From contig CM060076.1 in the NCBI GenBank assembly GCA_030533445.1, positions 11,524,001 to 11,588,000 on the forward strand: a DNA stretch of 64,000 nucleotides, written 5' to 3'. Under the pieces are notes generated by a model. It saw only the letters and a program-made list of their open reading frames with translations. It was not told the origin of the DNA and ran no database searches. Made by a program: the position numbers and the translations under genes. Shown in pieces: positions 39,130-51,357 of this stretch (position 1 is its first letter; each line of letters starts with the position of its first letter). The stretch is from Cyprinodon diabolis. Its lineage: Eukaryota; Chordata; Actinopteri; Cyprinodontiformes; Cyprinodontidae.

Positions 39130-39789
39130 GCAAGTAACATTTAAAGAGATAGATTTTTCAGGCTCAGAACAAAAGGATTCAGTATTTGAGGCAGAAAGAC
39201 AGATTTAACAAAACGTTTATTAAAGACAATGAACAGTGTTTCACCGGTTCCAGCTGGTGACTGCCAATGAGAAGCGGCAGGCGCCGTCCAGAGAGTCCCA
39301 GGCGCTGGTGTCTCGGAGGACATGCAGGAGATCAGAACCAGCTAGACGAAAGAAGGCAGGATAATCCAGAGGGCGAGGCCAAAGCCGGTGTCGGTCACAT
39401 GCTCAATAGTCAGAGCCAGGAGATCAGAGGTCCAAAGAGGTACTGAAGGGAAATCCAGAAAAGAGTCTGGGAACAGTTCCAGGTTTGGTAAACAGGCAGG
39501 CAGCAATCCGACAGAAGTCCGAAGACAGGTCAGGCAAACCAGAACAGGAACAGGCAGGCCTAGAAGTCCAGAGGCAGAACAGGTCATGATAAGGCAATCA
39601 GAAAACACAGGTACACTAGAGAACTCTTACCAAAGGCTTGAATAATCTGGCACTGATGACTGGTTTGAAGGCTGGTTAAATAGAGGCTGAAGCAGGTGGA
39701 ACAGATGAATGGTAATGAGATACTGGGCAGAGATAAGCAGGTGAATGAAGTGAGTAATCAGACCAGACATCAGTGCCAAGATCATGACA
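39130..39789 (-). mobile_element. probable solo LTR of a Gypsy-type retrotransposon, minus strand
   Basis: On the minus strand it starts TGTCATGATCTTGGCACTG at 39789, a start I associate with fish Gypsy LTRs. It has a TATA-like CTATTTAACC near 39680 and an AATAAA signal at 39216-39221. The 3' end is not defined. No gag or pol is next to it. Confidence 0.45.
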
Positions 39790-40132
39790 AGGTCAAAGAA
39801 ACAAAACTGCACTGAACAGTGAACCTTCTCTCTTCTCAATAATGGGAAACTCATTAGAGCTGATTAAATGCCACATTTTGGGGGTAAGATAGGAAAGATT
39901 GTTTCCTCTTGTCACTGTCAAACTGGCATATAGATTGTCTCTAACGGTTGACATGGAAGCCAATCAATTTTTTTTTAGCATCATGTAAAGTAGGTTTTCT
40001 TATTTCTTACTTTTTCCTCTATGTTTTCTTCTTACGACCATTTCTGTTAAATGTTTAGCTTTTTTTCATATTGCTATTTATATGTTAAGAAGCACATTTG
40101 AACTATTTGGTCTTGTTTTGTTTTCTTCTCAG

Positions 40133-40245
40133 AGCCCCCACACCCGATAGCTCCACCCCAGCTGCTAGGCGTCGGCCCGACGTACCTACTGATTCAGCTC
40201 AATGCCAACTCCATATTTGGTGATGGACCTATTATACTTAAAGAG
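40133..40245 (+). CDS. ptprk: ptprk exon W8 (FN3-1, first half)
   Basis: 113 nt, phase 1 to 0, local residues 257-294. It encodes [20 protein letters not shown] and [15 protein letters not shown], the A to C strand region of the first fibronectin type III domain. The acceptor is TTCTCAG and the donor GAG|gtgtgt. In mammals this is fused with W9. Confidence 0.95.
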
Positions 40246-40782
40246 GTGTGTTCCCATTATATGATAAATAGTTTTCAAGAATTTAATTGAACGTTTTAAA
40301 GTTGTAATCGCATTGACTGAGTCATTTCTCAAAAGTGCATTCAACAAACAAGTCACATATTTAAATGTTCAGAGAAAGGAAACAATAGAGAGAAATGCCT
40401 TTTAAAACTAATTTCCACTTGTATTATTTACCTTTTCAATGTCAGGTGCCTACCATGAGAAATGGATTAGGTTGTTTTTATTTCCATATCCAAACGTGTA
40501 ACACTTAGAATTATTGTCAGGGTGCCAAGGAGAAGCTCACCTGGTTTGCTTTCACAATATGCAAAGAAAACACAGAAAAGGAAAGGAAAAAGAGAGAGGT
40601 GGGGTAAAAGTTTGTAGGGAGAAATTTATATAGAAGAGAAAGAAGGGCAAAGAGAACACATTAAAAACTCCTCAGAAATTCACCTCTACAAGGATTAGAT
40701 TTTAAAACAATAAATTATAAGTTAAGCTAAGAATTCTGAATACATCAACAACATAATTATTTCATATTTGATCTCTCTTCAG
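40246..40782 (+). other. ptprk: intron between W8 and W9 (apparently extra)
   Basis: 537 bp with a GAG|gtgtgt ... cttcag|GTT junction. It holds a purine-rich patch (40560-40660) and no element ends. It splits FN3-1. Confidence 0.85.
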
Positions 40783-40963
40783 GTTGAATACCGGATGACA
40801 TCAGGCACCTGGACTGAGACTCATGCTGTGAATTCTCCCAACTACAAGTTATGGCACCTAGATCCAGATACAGAATATGAGATCAGAGTGTTACTAACGA
40901 GACCAGGAGAGGGAGGGACCGGAAAAGCAGGACCAGCTCTCATTACTCGGACAAAATGTGCAG
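40783..40963 (+). CDS. ptprk: ptprk exon W9 (FN3-1, second half)
   Basis: 181 nt, phase 0 to 1, local residues 295-354. It encodes [17 protein letters not shown], then [20 protein letters not shown] and GEGGTG, the conserved FN3 L.P.T.Y..RV pattern. W8+W9 sum to 294 nt. Confidence 0.97.
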
Positions 40964-41469
40964 GTAAGACAAAAAAACTCTGGTAAATTTAAATCTTTAT
41001 AGATAAGCATTCTTATATAGCATGGAAAAGTACATATACTCAGAGAGTAGCTTGGTTTTCTTGTGCATATTTGTTTCCAACAATTTTTTTAACTTTCCTT
41101 ATCAATTGTTTCCCTTTTGTGTTAGAATCTAAATTTTATTTGGCAAGGAAATATGCGGACAGCGAGAAGAGATTCAGTGCATAGGGAGTTAAGTGAGAGG
41201 ATATATTAAAAAGAAAAACCCAGTCTATGGTTTCTCAGATAGCATTTTTCGTTACTTCTCTCAGTCCTGAACCGTTTTATATTTATCTATCTTTTAACTA
41301 ATATTTGCAGCTCCTCCTTTATATTCCTACTATTTTCATAGTAATTTGCTTTCCACCCTTTCTCTGTGCCTCACTCCCCCATCTTCTTGGCTCTCTGTGG
41401 ATCAATAGATGGAGGGCAGAAACACTGTCTGACATTTGTAGAAATAAACGACTGAAATATAAACACAGC

Positions 41470-41690
41470 TAGCCTGAGGGAGAGAGACGGCGCGGGCAAA
41501 AAAAGGTTGATATGAAAGAGAAAGAGACAGAAATAAAAGCAATGAGTTTGAATGAAAAACAGAAAAAGAGAGCAATGGAGATGTGATGAAAAACAATAAG
41601 GCTGAAAAAGAAAGAGAGGAGAGAATCAGAGCGGGGCAAGGGAGCAAGAGGCAAGAGAATGATGAAACTGAGGAATGAAAATGAAAGAGA
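41470..41690. repeat. purine-rich low-complexity tract
   Basis: AGAGAAAGAGACAG-type sequence that opens long stop-free frames on the opposite strand. No gene. Confidence 0.75.
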
Positions 41691-44453
41691 TGAAAACTCA
41701 TAACCACAGGGCCTGACTGATGTCTGCCAACTCCCCTGTGTGTGTGTTGGGCTGTGTATGTGTGTGAGTAGGTGAATGAATTTGGATGCGAGTGTCTGTG
41801 ACGTTTCTTGTTTATTGACAAAGAGGAAGTCAGACTTGTTCAGACGACTTGTCTATTGAACAGCTTCCTGTTAAAGAAGGTAGAGTAAAGTAACCTTTCC
41901 TCTACTCTTACAATTAAAAATACATCAGCTTCAAGGACACACATTTTTATTCCTATTATTTGCTGATAACAGAATGAAACAAAAAGGGGATGTATAGGTT
42001 AAAATCAAGTCAGACTTTACATTAAGTAGTTGTTCTTGTGTCTACTTTAAAAAAAAAATCAGTTTTAGTGACAATCAACAAGGAAAGAATATTTTTTACT
42101 ATATTTAGATGTTAATGATAATTTCTTATATTTGCTTACACTAAATGTAATTGATGCATTGATGCATTTTATGTACCTTGGAGTATTAGACAATTCTAAA
42201 AGATATATCATTGCAAAAAAGTAACCTCTCATCTCACACACTTTTCAACCCAGCTTTAAATTCAGATGCCAGGGTGTCACAGAATTTATGCACGTTTAAG
42301 ATTTTTGGTAAAAACTGCATGTACGAGAATATAAAATTGAATACCTTTTGCCTGCAGTTTTTAAAATTTTTCGATAATGTAGGTATTTATAAACTGGTCA
42401 GTTAAAAATATTTTTGTGGAGTAGTAGTTATTAGAGCCCTCTCTTTTTGTTCTTCATTGTCCTGGCTTTTTAAACTTGGTTTTACCCAATAACATATATT
42501 CATGCATGTCCAAGTCACTGTATATAAATTACAGTAAAATACATTATGCTTTTATCACAGCTAATGTTGCAAACATTATTGCGAAATGGAATAAATACCA
42601 GGAATCTCCGCAGGTAGCTAATAAAAGTGGGTTTTTTAATCATTTATCCCCCAGAGTTTCCAGACCTAAAGCTAAGCTATCCAGCTTCTGGCTGTATCTT
42701 GTCATTTACTCTCCACCATCGTTGCTATGTTCTCATTTAACTCTCAGCTAGGAAGCAAAATAAGCTGCCATTAAAGTTCCGTATCATTAAATACAAATTT
42801 GTTATCTGTGTCATCCAGTTAGAAATATGTATAATCTTATTTGTGCTTGCAAAGGTTCATGAAGTTAAAATTGTATTCACAAAGTACTCTCTCTACCTTA
42901 AATGAGTATGTAGCAAACATAGTAATCAGGTGGTACACACACTAAGTGATTTTTATCTCTGAGCTCCACCAATTCTTTTTTTTTATGAAAGGAATATCTT
43001 TTTTTTTCAGTTCATCACTTTGAGGCCACTCTCACACACATGCAAATTTATACGCACCTTCAGAATTTTATAGCTTACATTCGTGTTAGTTATTAGACAT
43101 GGGCCAGAGATGTTATTTAAATGGTAATGATTCCTTTGCTTTTCTATTTGGTTATGTTTGTCTGATCTCACCACCTGTAGTTTGCAGAATATGATCTTTT
43201 ATATTTTGAAGACAGAAACACAGAGACAAACCCATCCACAGGCGTCTGGTAAAAAGGCTCAACATGCCACTATATGAAAGACTGTTTAATTAAAAAACAA
43301 TAAAGTTAATAAAATCCTGGGGAGATATTGCACATTCTGCTGAGTAGCTGATATGATGACAGCTCTTCCTCTTTTCTTTTATGTCTACATCTATTTTCAT
43401 TACATTGGTTTCTTACTTTTCTATCTTTACCCCTTCCTCATGCTCTGCCCTGGTGTCTGTGCTGACTTTTTATCTTCTTGATATTTTTCTTCTCATGTGA
43501 ATATATTGCTCTTGTCTTAAGGGTGAAAAATAATCAACTTGAAGTGAAGAGCAGTGAGTACATGAGCAATAGAATCAGAGGGCCAAAAAAATGTACAGTT
43601 AATTGGGTTTCAATAAATAGATACATTACAAAATGAACATTACATAATACATACTTGCCAAATGTATTCTATGTTTTTGGTCACAAAAAAACCAAAATGT
43701 TTCATAAGTATAATGAGGTTTGGTTTATTTTTATCTGGAATGATTCCTCCCTGCCCTCTACACCAGTTTCAAGTTGGATTGTGGTAGTTTCTCCTAAACT
43801 TAATGATATCTGTCTAAATTTTATTGAGGACCATATCCTGGTCAGGGCTTTAATAATAACATTTTCAGTGTGCATACCTCAGCATTTTATCAGGATCAGA
43901 GTCTGCTGGTCGACATGTTCGTTAGATTAGAGATACAATAGAATATAATTCCATATCTCTTCTCTGTTTTTTTATTCTCAGCCTTTTTGCTGCCGCCTGT
44001 TCTTTGTCTTTTAGCAGTATGTCACATTGTCCTGCAGTCACATGTTAACCTTAAGCCCATAGTTGTTTTCCTTTTTTTTTCCCTCTAAAATTGGCTCTGA
44101 AGTGTAATTCGTTTAGATCAACTTTCAGCTGACTGTTAACACATTAAGTTTGTTCTGTTTCTGACTTAAACTGATCTAAAAGGAGTAAGAAAACATTGAG
44201 TTAAAGTTCTATGCATGCTAAGGATAAAATCATTCTTTTTGGTGAAATGCTTAAAAAACGGTTTTGTTTTTAAATAATTAAAGTTTTACATGTGGCAGTC
44301 CTTTTTTTACGAAATGGGAATGATTTAATTGAAAATCTTATCTTTTTAGTTAAAACATCTTACACTATTGCCAGTGAAATAATTAAAACTTTTTTATTTA
44401 ATGGTATGTGCTAAACTTAAAACAAGTTTATCTCTTTACACAAGCAAAAACAG

Positions 44454-45190
44454 TACAGTGCCTTCCGCAATTATTGGCAACCCTGTTTAAGATGTAGTCG
44501 AGGACTTAAAAAAAAATCTCCTTTTCTTTTAAACAACAAGGAACCCAAATGCAAAAAAAGAGAAAAATCCAACCTTTTATTTAACAACATTACTTTGGTG
44601 GTAAAAATAAAATCACATATTTAGAAAATAAAAAAGAGGAAATCATGTGTCCCACAATTATTGGCACCCCTAACAATTCCGCTAAAAAAATGTAATTTAT
44701 TTCCTTTAAATGTATTTTTCTGTAGTTGCTAAAGTTAATCAGGGTATCTAGGATTTTAATTAGTAAATCATGACTTCCTGTTTCCCTGATGTATAAATAT
44801 GACGTGATGCAGAGGCCTAATTCTCTTACTAATTAGTCAGCATGGCAAAAACAAGAGAACACACAATTCAAGTAAGGCAGATGTGCGTCAAACTTCATAA
44901 GATGGGCAATGGTTACAAGAAAATAGCCACTTGCCTTAACTTGCCTGTATCTACAGTCAGAGGAATCATTAGGAAGTTTAAAGCAACTGGAACAGTGACA
45001 AACAAGGCTGGAAGAGCTACCAAGTTTATCTTGCCACAACGCACAGTGAGGAGGATGGTAAGAGAAGTAAAAAAAGTCCTACGCTTACTGTCACAGAATT
45101 GCAGCAAAGAGTGGAATCTTGGGGTCACAAGTCTTCAAAACAACCATCAGATGCAGATGACGTTATACAAACTCTGCTTTGTTTAATAAA
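44454..45190 (+). mobile_element. truncated Tc1/mariner transposon
   Basis: The left end CAGTGCCTTCCGCAATTATT (44456-44475) is a typical fish Tc1 terminus. About 385 bp later the transposase start follows. The element breaks off shortly after 45170, and no right inverted repeat was found in the next kilobase. The catalytic core is missing. Confidence 0.8.
44842..45186 (+). pseudogene. Tc1 transposase N-terminal fragment
   Basis: From the ATG at 44842 the protein begins MAKTREHTIQ and has the paired-like helix-turn-helix of Tc1 transposases (about residues 5-55, with GNGYKKIATCLNLPVSTVRG and IIRKFKATGTV). A second DNA-binding part with RTVRRMVREVKK follows. After about residue 77 the frame departs from the family; a shifted frame continues with SSKQPSDAD, so a frameshift is present. 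The DDE catalytic domain is absent. It is not functional as a transposase; only the DNA-binding part remains intact. Confidence 0.8.
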
Positions 45191-45406
45191 AATATAAATA
45201 TAGAAAATATAACTGCGATTATAAATTATGAACAGTTTAGTTTGTGCCTTCAAGTCGTTGCCCATAGGAAGACGTTACTTGGTTATAACAAAACCGAATA
45301 TCTTCAGAACAGCTCCAAATGACACAAAACTTATACGGGAGAATAGAACATGATGTAATAAAGTAAAATCAAGGGGCCAATGTAAAAAAAACTGTGTTTC
45401 CCTTTA

Positions 45407-45860
45407 AGGCTGATTTATACTCAGAAACTGGTAGTCTGCGTGTGTGTCGCAGTAATGCAAATGTGACTCCAAACCCTGCCGCAGACACTCTGGTGCACCT
45501 CTCCTAAAATTGTAGGTGACCGCAGACAGTGCCGCAGACAGGAGGCCTCTGATTGGTCAAATGTACATCCGCTCAACACTATCCGTATTTCCTTTTTGGT
45601 ACCTTACCGGCTTGTTTTGTTTGTATGACTGCCATTGTGGAAAACGACTCGTGAAGATGGACCAGCTAGAAGAGCAATGTGTGTGAGAACTCTGGGACCT
45701 CAGCTAGTTGGTGATTGTCACTCTTGGGTTGCGGGGTGGAATAACATAGCACAGACCACGCTTCAATATTGGGCATAAATCAAAAATATCTGCGAGAATC
45801 TCACTGCGACACAATGCTGAAGGAGGATAACCAGCCCTTTAGGTAGGAGCAAAATGCTTA
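45407..45860 (+). mobile_element. decayed Harbinger-like element fragment
   Basis: It starts AAGGCTGATTTATACTCAG (compare the fish terminus GGCTGATTTATACTTCTGCG) and later reads ATGGACCAGCTAGAAGAG, resembling the start of the MADF/Myb-like protein of Harbinger elements, with stops soon after. No right end was found. Confidence 0.4.
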
Positions 45861-46689
45861 GATGAATATGCTAAATCTACCGGCTTGTTGACAACAACAA
45901 ACCAGAATGACAGAAGAAAAATCTCGAAGAATAACGTTTAAGCATGGCTTTAGTTTATGGTTTATAGTTAAACTTTGTGGTTGCAATGCCCGATGAGAAC
46001 CTTATTTCAAGTGAACATTATTGTTACAGTACATGCAAACACCTACCCTGGGACACAGACATATGAAGAGAGCAACAGAAGGAGAGACTGATTGAATGCA
46101 TTGAGTTTCATTTGTCTTCCTCATGACAGTGGAGGATTACCAGGAACTAATTGGACAGATTAACCAGGATTAAATTACATTTTCTCTCAACCTTTTCTTT
46201 TTCTGCCTCCTCTCTCTTTTCTGAATTTTCCTTAATCTTCCCTATTTTCTCTTTAGTTAGACAGTCGGTGTTTATTTGTTGGCTTTCTGTTGCTTCATGT
46301 AGAGGAGGATGGTTATGTTCCTGTTTGCGTAGTTTAATTTAATTTAGTTTAATTTCCTTTCCTTTTGTTTTCCATTCTTTAATTCCAACCTCTGGATTCT
46401 GCTGATATGAAGCTTTCTGTCGTTGGTGTTATTGTTAGTGTTTATTGGTATTGTTGTTTTCAAAGCTCCATCTGTGAAGAACAAAGGCTTTTAGTTTCTA
46501 CACGAATCCAGCCATTTGTCAGTCTACAGGAGGAGGGGAAAGGGACAAGGCATGCTCTGTGGTTTGCCTTTGGACTTGGTCCCATTTGACTTTGGCCACC
46601 TTCCAAACTAGTTATCGTCTCTCACCCATTCCACTCTCTCTCCCCTTTTCTCATCTTCCTCACTTTGCTCCTTTTATCTGTTCCTCAGT

Positions 46690-46790
46690 ACATCCAGACA
46701 GTTTCCTTTTTTTCCTTTTTTCCTTTTTTCCTTTTTTCCTTTTTTCTTTCTTTCTTTCTTTCTTTCTTGCATTCTTGCTTGCTTGCTTTT
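46690..46790. repeat. (TTTTTCC)n / (TTTC)n / (TTGC)n compound simple repeat
   Basis: A series of CCTTTTTT units, then CTTT units, then TTGC units. It makes spurious Lys/Arg-rich minus-strand and Phe-rich plus-strand frames. Confidence 0.95.
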
Positions 46791-46921
46791 TTCTGTACAT
46801 TTTCTGCTTACACCTTTCCCTGCTTTTACCATCTACAGTAAATAGAGATAAGCTGCAGTGCATTATGTGTCATACTGGGAATGGGGTTTTGAAATGATAA
46901 GTGTGTGAGTTGTAAATACAT

Positions 46922-47010
46922 ACAGTGCTCTGCAAAATATTGGTTCCTCTTAAACCTTTTCACCTTTTGTCCCTTCATAACAACAAACTTTAGTGTATTT
47001 TATTTGTGTT
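46922..47010 (+). mobile_element. Tc1-end-like remnant
   Basis: ACAGTGCTCTGCAAAATATT, followed by CCTTTTGTCCCTTCATAACA and CAAACTTTAGTGTATTTTAT, follows the layout of a fish Tc1 terminus (CAGTGCCTTGCAAAAGTATT ... ACAACCACAAACTT). It is only an end and has no coding sequence. Confidence 0.5.
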
Positions 47011-48884
47011 GTATTAAATAGATCAGCGGAAATGTATTTTGCTTCTTTTAAAGTAAATTAAAAATTATTAAAAGGCTTTCAAAAATGTTGACAAACAAAT
47101 GTTGTGCAATGGTTGATTTTTAGTATCAAGCCCGAAAATAAAATTAGTGGGCATTTTGGAGATGCGTGCTCTTAATGCAGATAGATGCTCCAGTTTTTTA
47201 GACTTTTATTTGTAAAAAAAAAACAAATTAGTTTTTTCTATACAGTCATATTTTACTTTCTACAGATCAAAGAAAACCTAATTTAATAAATCAATATTAA
47301 TAAGTCAGTAGTTCAGTTTGAAAAGAATCACAAAAACTTATCTAAGGCACACATATACAAGGTCACACTTTGGGGAACTTTTCACATATAGATTTAGCAC
47401 TTTAAAGTTGAGGTAAGGCAAGTTGTAGATGTTATTATTGTTGGAGTTCAGGGTCATTACATCACAACTAATTCAGTTGCCCTTAAAGTAAGGACCAAGG
47501 TTTAGGTTAGAGTTTGACCATAGAAAGTGCTAAAAAAGAATAGAAGTCATTTCAAGGTCCTCATTAAGTATTTAAAACATGGATGTGTGTCTTGTGTGCT
47601 GGTAACGCACACCTGGTTGTATATATATATTTTTTTTCTTAACACCCATCTCACTGTGAGGCAGGGTTGCCATCAAGAGTCCAAAAAAAAAAGAAAATCA
47701 ATGCTACTTATTACATTGCATCGGTGTGTATGTGTGTTTCAACAGTGCTGTTTATGGTGAGGATCACAGGTATTGATTTTAACTGACACAGACAGAAAAA
47801 AGAACCGAGACAAATGAGTAAGAGACTGAAATATAGTGAGACAGGCAGAGAAAGCCAGAGTTTTCCCACTTGCTCTATTTAAATGTCAACTATCAAATAA
47901 CTGGTTGAAGCCAAAATGAAATGCTATGACCCATTCTACCATTAGCACCCAATAGTCCACACACTGTGCATTAATAATATTTGCTTGGCAGAACATTGCC
48001 TTTACAACCTTTGATCTGTTTTAGCATTTTTCAATTTTTCCTCATTTACTGCTGGTGTCATTTTATTGCTAAGATATTTATATTTAAATGATGTAGCAAC
48101 CCTGACATTATCGTTGGTCTGTGTGTAGTTTCAGCTTTGTGAGGTCTGTGCTTGCCCGTGACAATAAATTCGTATGGGGAGTTTTAAGAGAGGTTAGCAC
48201 ACACACAAAACATCCAAACCTACCTTGCCTCCTGCCCAGATTTAATCTTGATTTTTTTCTTGCAACCTTAAGCACAGGTGTGTATGTGGAAAAAAACTAA
48301 GTGCAAGAGTGTGTATGGCCAGTTTCAGTGCCAGTTTGTGTGAGTGACAGGTAGATAATGGGTTGTCAAGAGGAAACAACCAGTTTGTGTCCTTGTGTTG
48401 TCTTCTCTGTAGAAAGAAGGCCAAGCAAAAAACAAAAAGAAGACAAGCCAAGATAAGGAGGATATTTTAGAGAATACTTTTATAGGGAGCTATTTATTAT
48501 TTAAAAGTTATTGGAAAACTTAATGTCTTATAGGGGAATTATAGAAGAGGTAGTAAAACAAAAATATTTTGCTATATCAGGTCGATTGTCAATTACCTGA
48601 TGTATCATATATATCAGTTAGTACCAGGGGTGGTTCTTGACCTTAATTTTTTATTGCATTAATTAAAGGATCTCTAATTAAACACAACGAATCACACATT
48701 GATTAACTATATATTGAGAACAATTCCTTTTCAATTCAAAAACCCTTTTTGCTCTTAAGTTAATGAATAATAAACAAATAAGTACAGCAAAACTTATGTC
48801 AACAGTATATGAATACTAATTATAGTTTAATTTCTTTTAATATGGTAAATATATATATAGCAACAGGGCCTACAATACTGCCTT

Positions 48885-49297
48885 TCACCCCCGGCTCACA
48901 CCGACTCCGGTCTTACCGTTGCGGTGCGGTGGGTGCGGCGCCGCAGTGATTCCAAGTCATTAAAAAGACGTAAACCTCTCTCACCGGCTGCTGAGCTGTC
49001 CGGCTGCGGTTACAGAGACACTCCGGCGCTGCAGAAAATTCTGCAAGAAAGTTATCCTTGCGGCGTGCCGGAGCCCTCCGCAACAAGCTCTCGCAAATAT
49101 CCTTATTTGGGCCGTGTTATCGCATGAAGTTACGTGAACTCATGTGAACTTCTGTTCTCGCAAGTTAAATCTTCGGACCTGTTGCCGGAGCCGCAGAGCC
49201 GCACCGCACCGTAGTCAAAAGGGCGGTGTGAGAGGGGGTGTGCGGGAGTTGCGGTCGGCTCGGTAACCGCACCGGAGCCAGTGTGAGCAAGGGGTAA
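48885..49297. mobile_element. GC-rich inverted-repeat element, class unknown
   Basis: The left end has GCTCACACCGACTCCGG (48894-48910). The right end holds the complement, CCGGAGCCAGTGTGAGC (49273-49289), 15 of 17 matching. The inside is strongly GC-rich (GCGGTGCGGTGGGTGCGG), unlike the AT-rich flanks, and has no transposase. The target duplication could not be fixed. Confidence 0.65.
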
Positions 49298-49326
49298 GAG
49301 TTTAACATTTCCTGTAAACAGAAGTC

Positions 49327-49460
49327 ATTCATTCATTCATCCATTTTCTGTCACACTTATCCCAAGTGAGGTCACAAGGTGTGCCTATCTCTAGCTGTCT
49401 ACAGGCGAGAGGTGGGTTACACCCTCAGAGGTCGCCAGTCCATCGCAGGGCAAACAAAAG
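49327..49460. repeat. LINE/SINE-tail-like interspersed repeat
   Basis: CATTCATTCATCCATTTTCT followed by GGTCGCCAGTCCATCGCAGG is a combination I recognise as a very common fish repeat. The family could not be fixed from this copy. Confidence 0.55.
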
Positions 49461-49764
49461 TCAAAATTCTATCATTAATTCTGACAATAAAACCTTATTA
49501 ATCATTTGTTCCAGCCAGATTTATAACTTATTATCTAATTAACTTTACCAGTTGACCAACCTTCCACAAATTGCATCTAGCCTCTGGCAGTTTGGCCGCT
49601 GGAAACAATGTCCCCTGTAACCCTCCGTAAAATAAACGGTTTAACCAAGATAGATGAATGAATTACCATGCCGGCAATGCTGTTTTTGCAAGGGAAAAAA
49701 ATCTTACAATCCAAAAGTTATAATAAATTGCAATAAATACTAATCAGTAATGATAAATAATAGA

Positions 49765-50055
49765 AATTATACCTATAGGAGGTTCTTACTACTTTGACCA
49801 AGAGGGACACTGGTTTGATTCCCACCTTCGTCCATCTCCTTGGACAAGACACAAGATGGTGGTCAGAGGCGCCAATGTACAGGAGCCCTGCTTCTGTCAG
49901 TGTGCCTTAGCTCTTAGCTCTGGCTAAATTGCAGCTTGCCACTACCAGTGTGTGGATGTATGTATGAATGGGTGAATGACTGAAAGCCGTGTAAAGTGCT
50001 TCAGAGTCCTTGGACTTATTGAAGGACTATATAATCACAGGCCATTTACCATTGG
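49765..50055 (+). mobile_element. tRNA-derived SINE with LINE-like tail
   Basis: A B box-like GGTTTGATTCCCACC (49812-49826) is followed by a body with GTGAATGACTG-type and GTAAAGTGCTTCAGAGTCCT segments and the tail ACTATATAATCACAGGCCAT. This layout is common in fish SINEs. Confidence 0.55.
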
Positions 50056-51174
50056 TTCCTTTTTCCTTTTTTTCTTATAATGTAATACCTTAACCACATT
50101 TAATAATAGGTAAAGGGCATCACTAAAGCCAAATGCAATGCTCTTATTCCATTCTTCTTCTAAATAAGGGAATATTATGAAGGAAAACTTTTGAGGGATT
50201 TATTTATTTTCTATTAAAGAAATTATAACACTGTTGTTGTTGTTTTTTTCCTTTGTAACCCTGTATGCTCAGGGCAACCGTTTCCTTTCCATGTTGACAT
50301 TCCTCTGGGGAAAATAATTTATCATGCATTGTTTGCTGATCAAGTGGCCATTGTTGATAAAGAGGCAAAGGGTTTTCAGTCTTGTGCCTGTCAAAACTAA
50401 TTATTGTTTCTTGACAACATGAAATCTTTTCTGCTTAGAGAAGTACTTCCCAAACTTAGACTTATTAGTCTTGACAGCTGCTTGCAGTTCTCATTTTAGC
50501 TTTCCCAATATACTTAAGTAGTCTCCTAAATTTCAGTTGACCCTTGGTCTTGCATGTAAGGATAACCACAGTCTACAGTCAGCTATGTAAATTTAAAGCT
50601 TGGCATTCATGAGGGTTAAGTCAACAGACAGGGAACGTTTGGAGGTTTGCATTTGTGCTACTTTCTTTAAGTGCATGCATGTGTGTGTGGGTGGGTGGGT
50701 TAGAATTGGTGGGGTTATTGATCTAGTTAAATGAGCCATTTAAGGTAATTAAAGTCTTGGCCATTGAGGAAGGAAAGTAGATTATATTGACAATAATAGT
50801 CTGAATCCACATAAAGGATGGAAACCAAAGACACGGCTCACATACGATATTGCAGTTGTGAAATTTTTAAATGGCACCAAAGAGAGATGAGTATTTGTGA
50901 AAATGTGACTACATCTCCTTTGGGAAATGTTGGCTCTATACTCCTGGTTGTTTTTGGCAAAAGAAATCAATCGCTAATATCTTGCATAGAAATATAAAAC
51001 CTCTGATGTTTTAAAGTTTATTTTTAGACATTTAGAATTAAAGCCGCATCTCAACACCTAGATCATGACCATATTTCTTAAACGATATATATCTACTGTA
51101 TTCTCATATCACAATGTGCTGTTTTATTTTTTATCTTTTTTGGTTTACCTTTCTTTTTCCCGTCCTTTGTGCAG

Positions 51175-51357
51175 AGCCAATGCGTACACCCAAGAGGCTG
51201 AAGATTGCTGAGACCAGAGCTCGTTTGATTGCGGTGGACTGGGAGTCCTTGGGTTACAACATCACTCGCTGTCACACATTTAATGTCACCATTTGCTACC
51301 ATTACATGACTGCCAACAACCGCAGCAAAGCCGACTGCTTGGATATGGATCCTAAAG
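51175..51357 (+). CDS. ptprk: ptprk exon W10 (FN3-2, first half)
   Basis: 183 nt, phase 1 to 1, local residues 355-415. It encodes EPMRTPKRLKIAE, VDWESLGYNITRCHTFNVTI and KADCLDMDPK, with sequons NIT, NVT and NRS. Very close to mammalian kappa. In mammals it is fused with W11. Confidence 0.97.

Larger units (their letters stand above)
28921..40132 (+). other. ptprk: intron between W7 and W8, rich in mobile elements
   Basis: 11212 bp. It holds a TA repeat and SINE (30176-30400), a TIR-type fragment (about 30415-30810), a dispersed repeat (30832-31270), two adjacent MITEs (33336-33847, 33886-34253), a hairpin (36530-36567), LTR-like sequence (36600-37270) and a minus-strand LTR (39130-39789). 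No second gene was found. Confidence 0.8.
40964..51174 (+). other. ptprk: intron between W9 and W10
   Basis: 10211 bp. It contains a purine-rich tract (41470-41690), a Tc1 fragment with helix-turn-helix coding (44454-45190), a decayed Harbinger-like stretch (45407-45860), a simple repeat (46700-46790), a Tc1-end-like remnant (46922-47010), a GC-rich inverted-repeat element (48885-49297), and SINE/LINE-like repeats (49327-49460, 49765-50055). No host gene was found. Confidence 0.8.

Noticed and set aside
46559..46897. 112-codon Phe/Leu-rich frame and its opposite Lys/Arg-rich frame
   Set aside because: Translation of the TTTTTCC/TTTC simple repeat.
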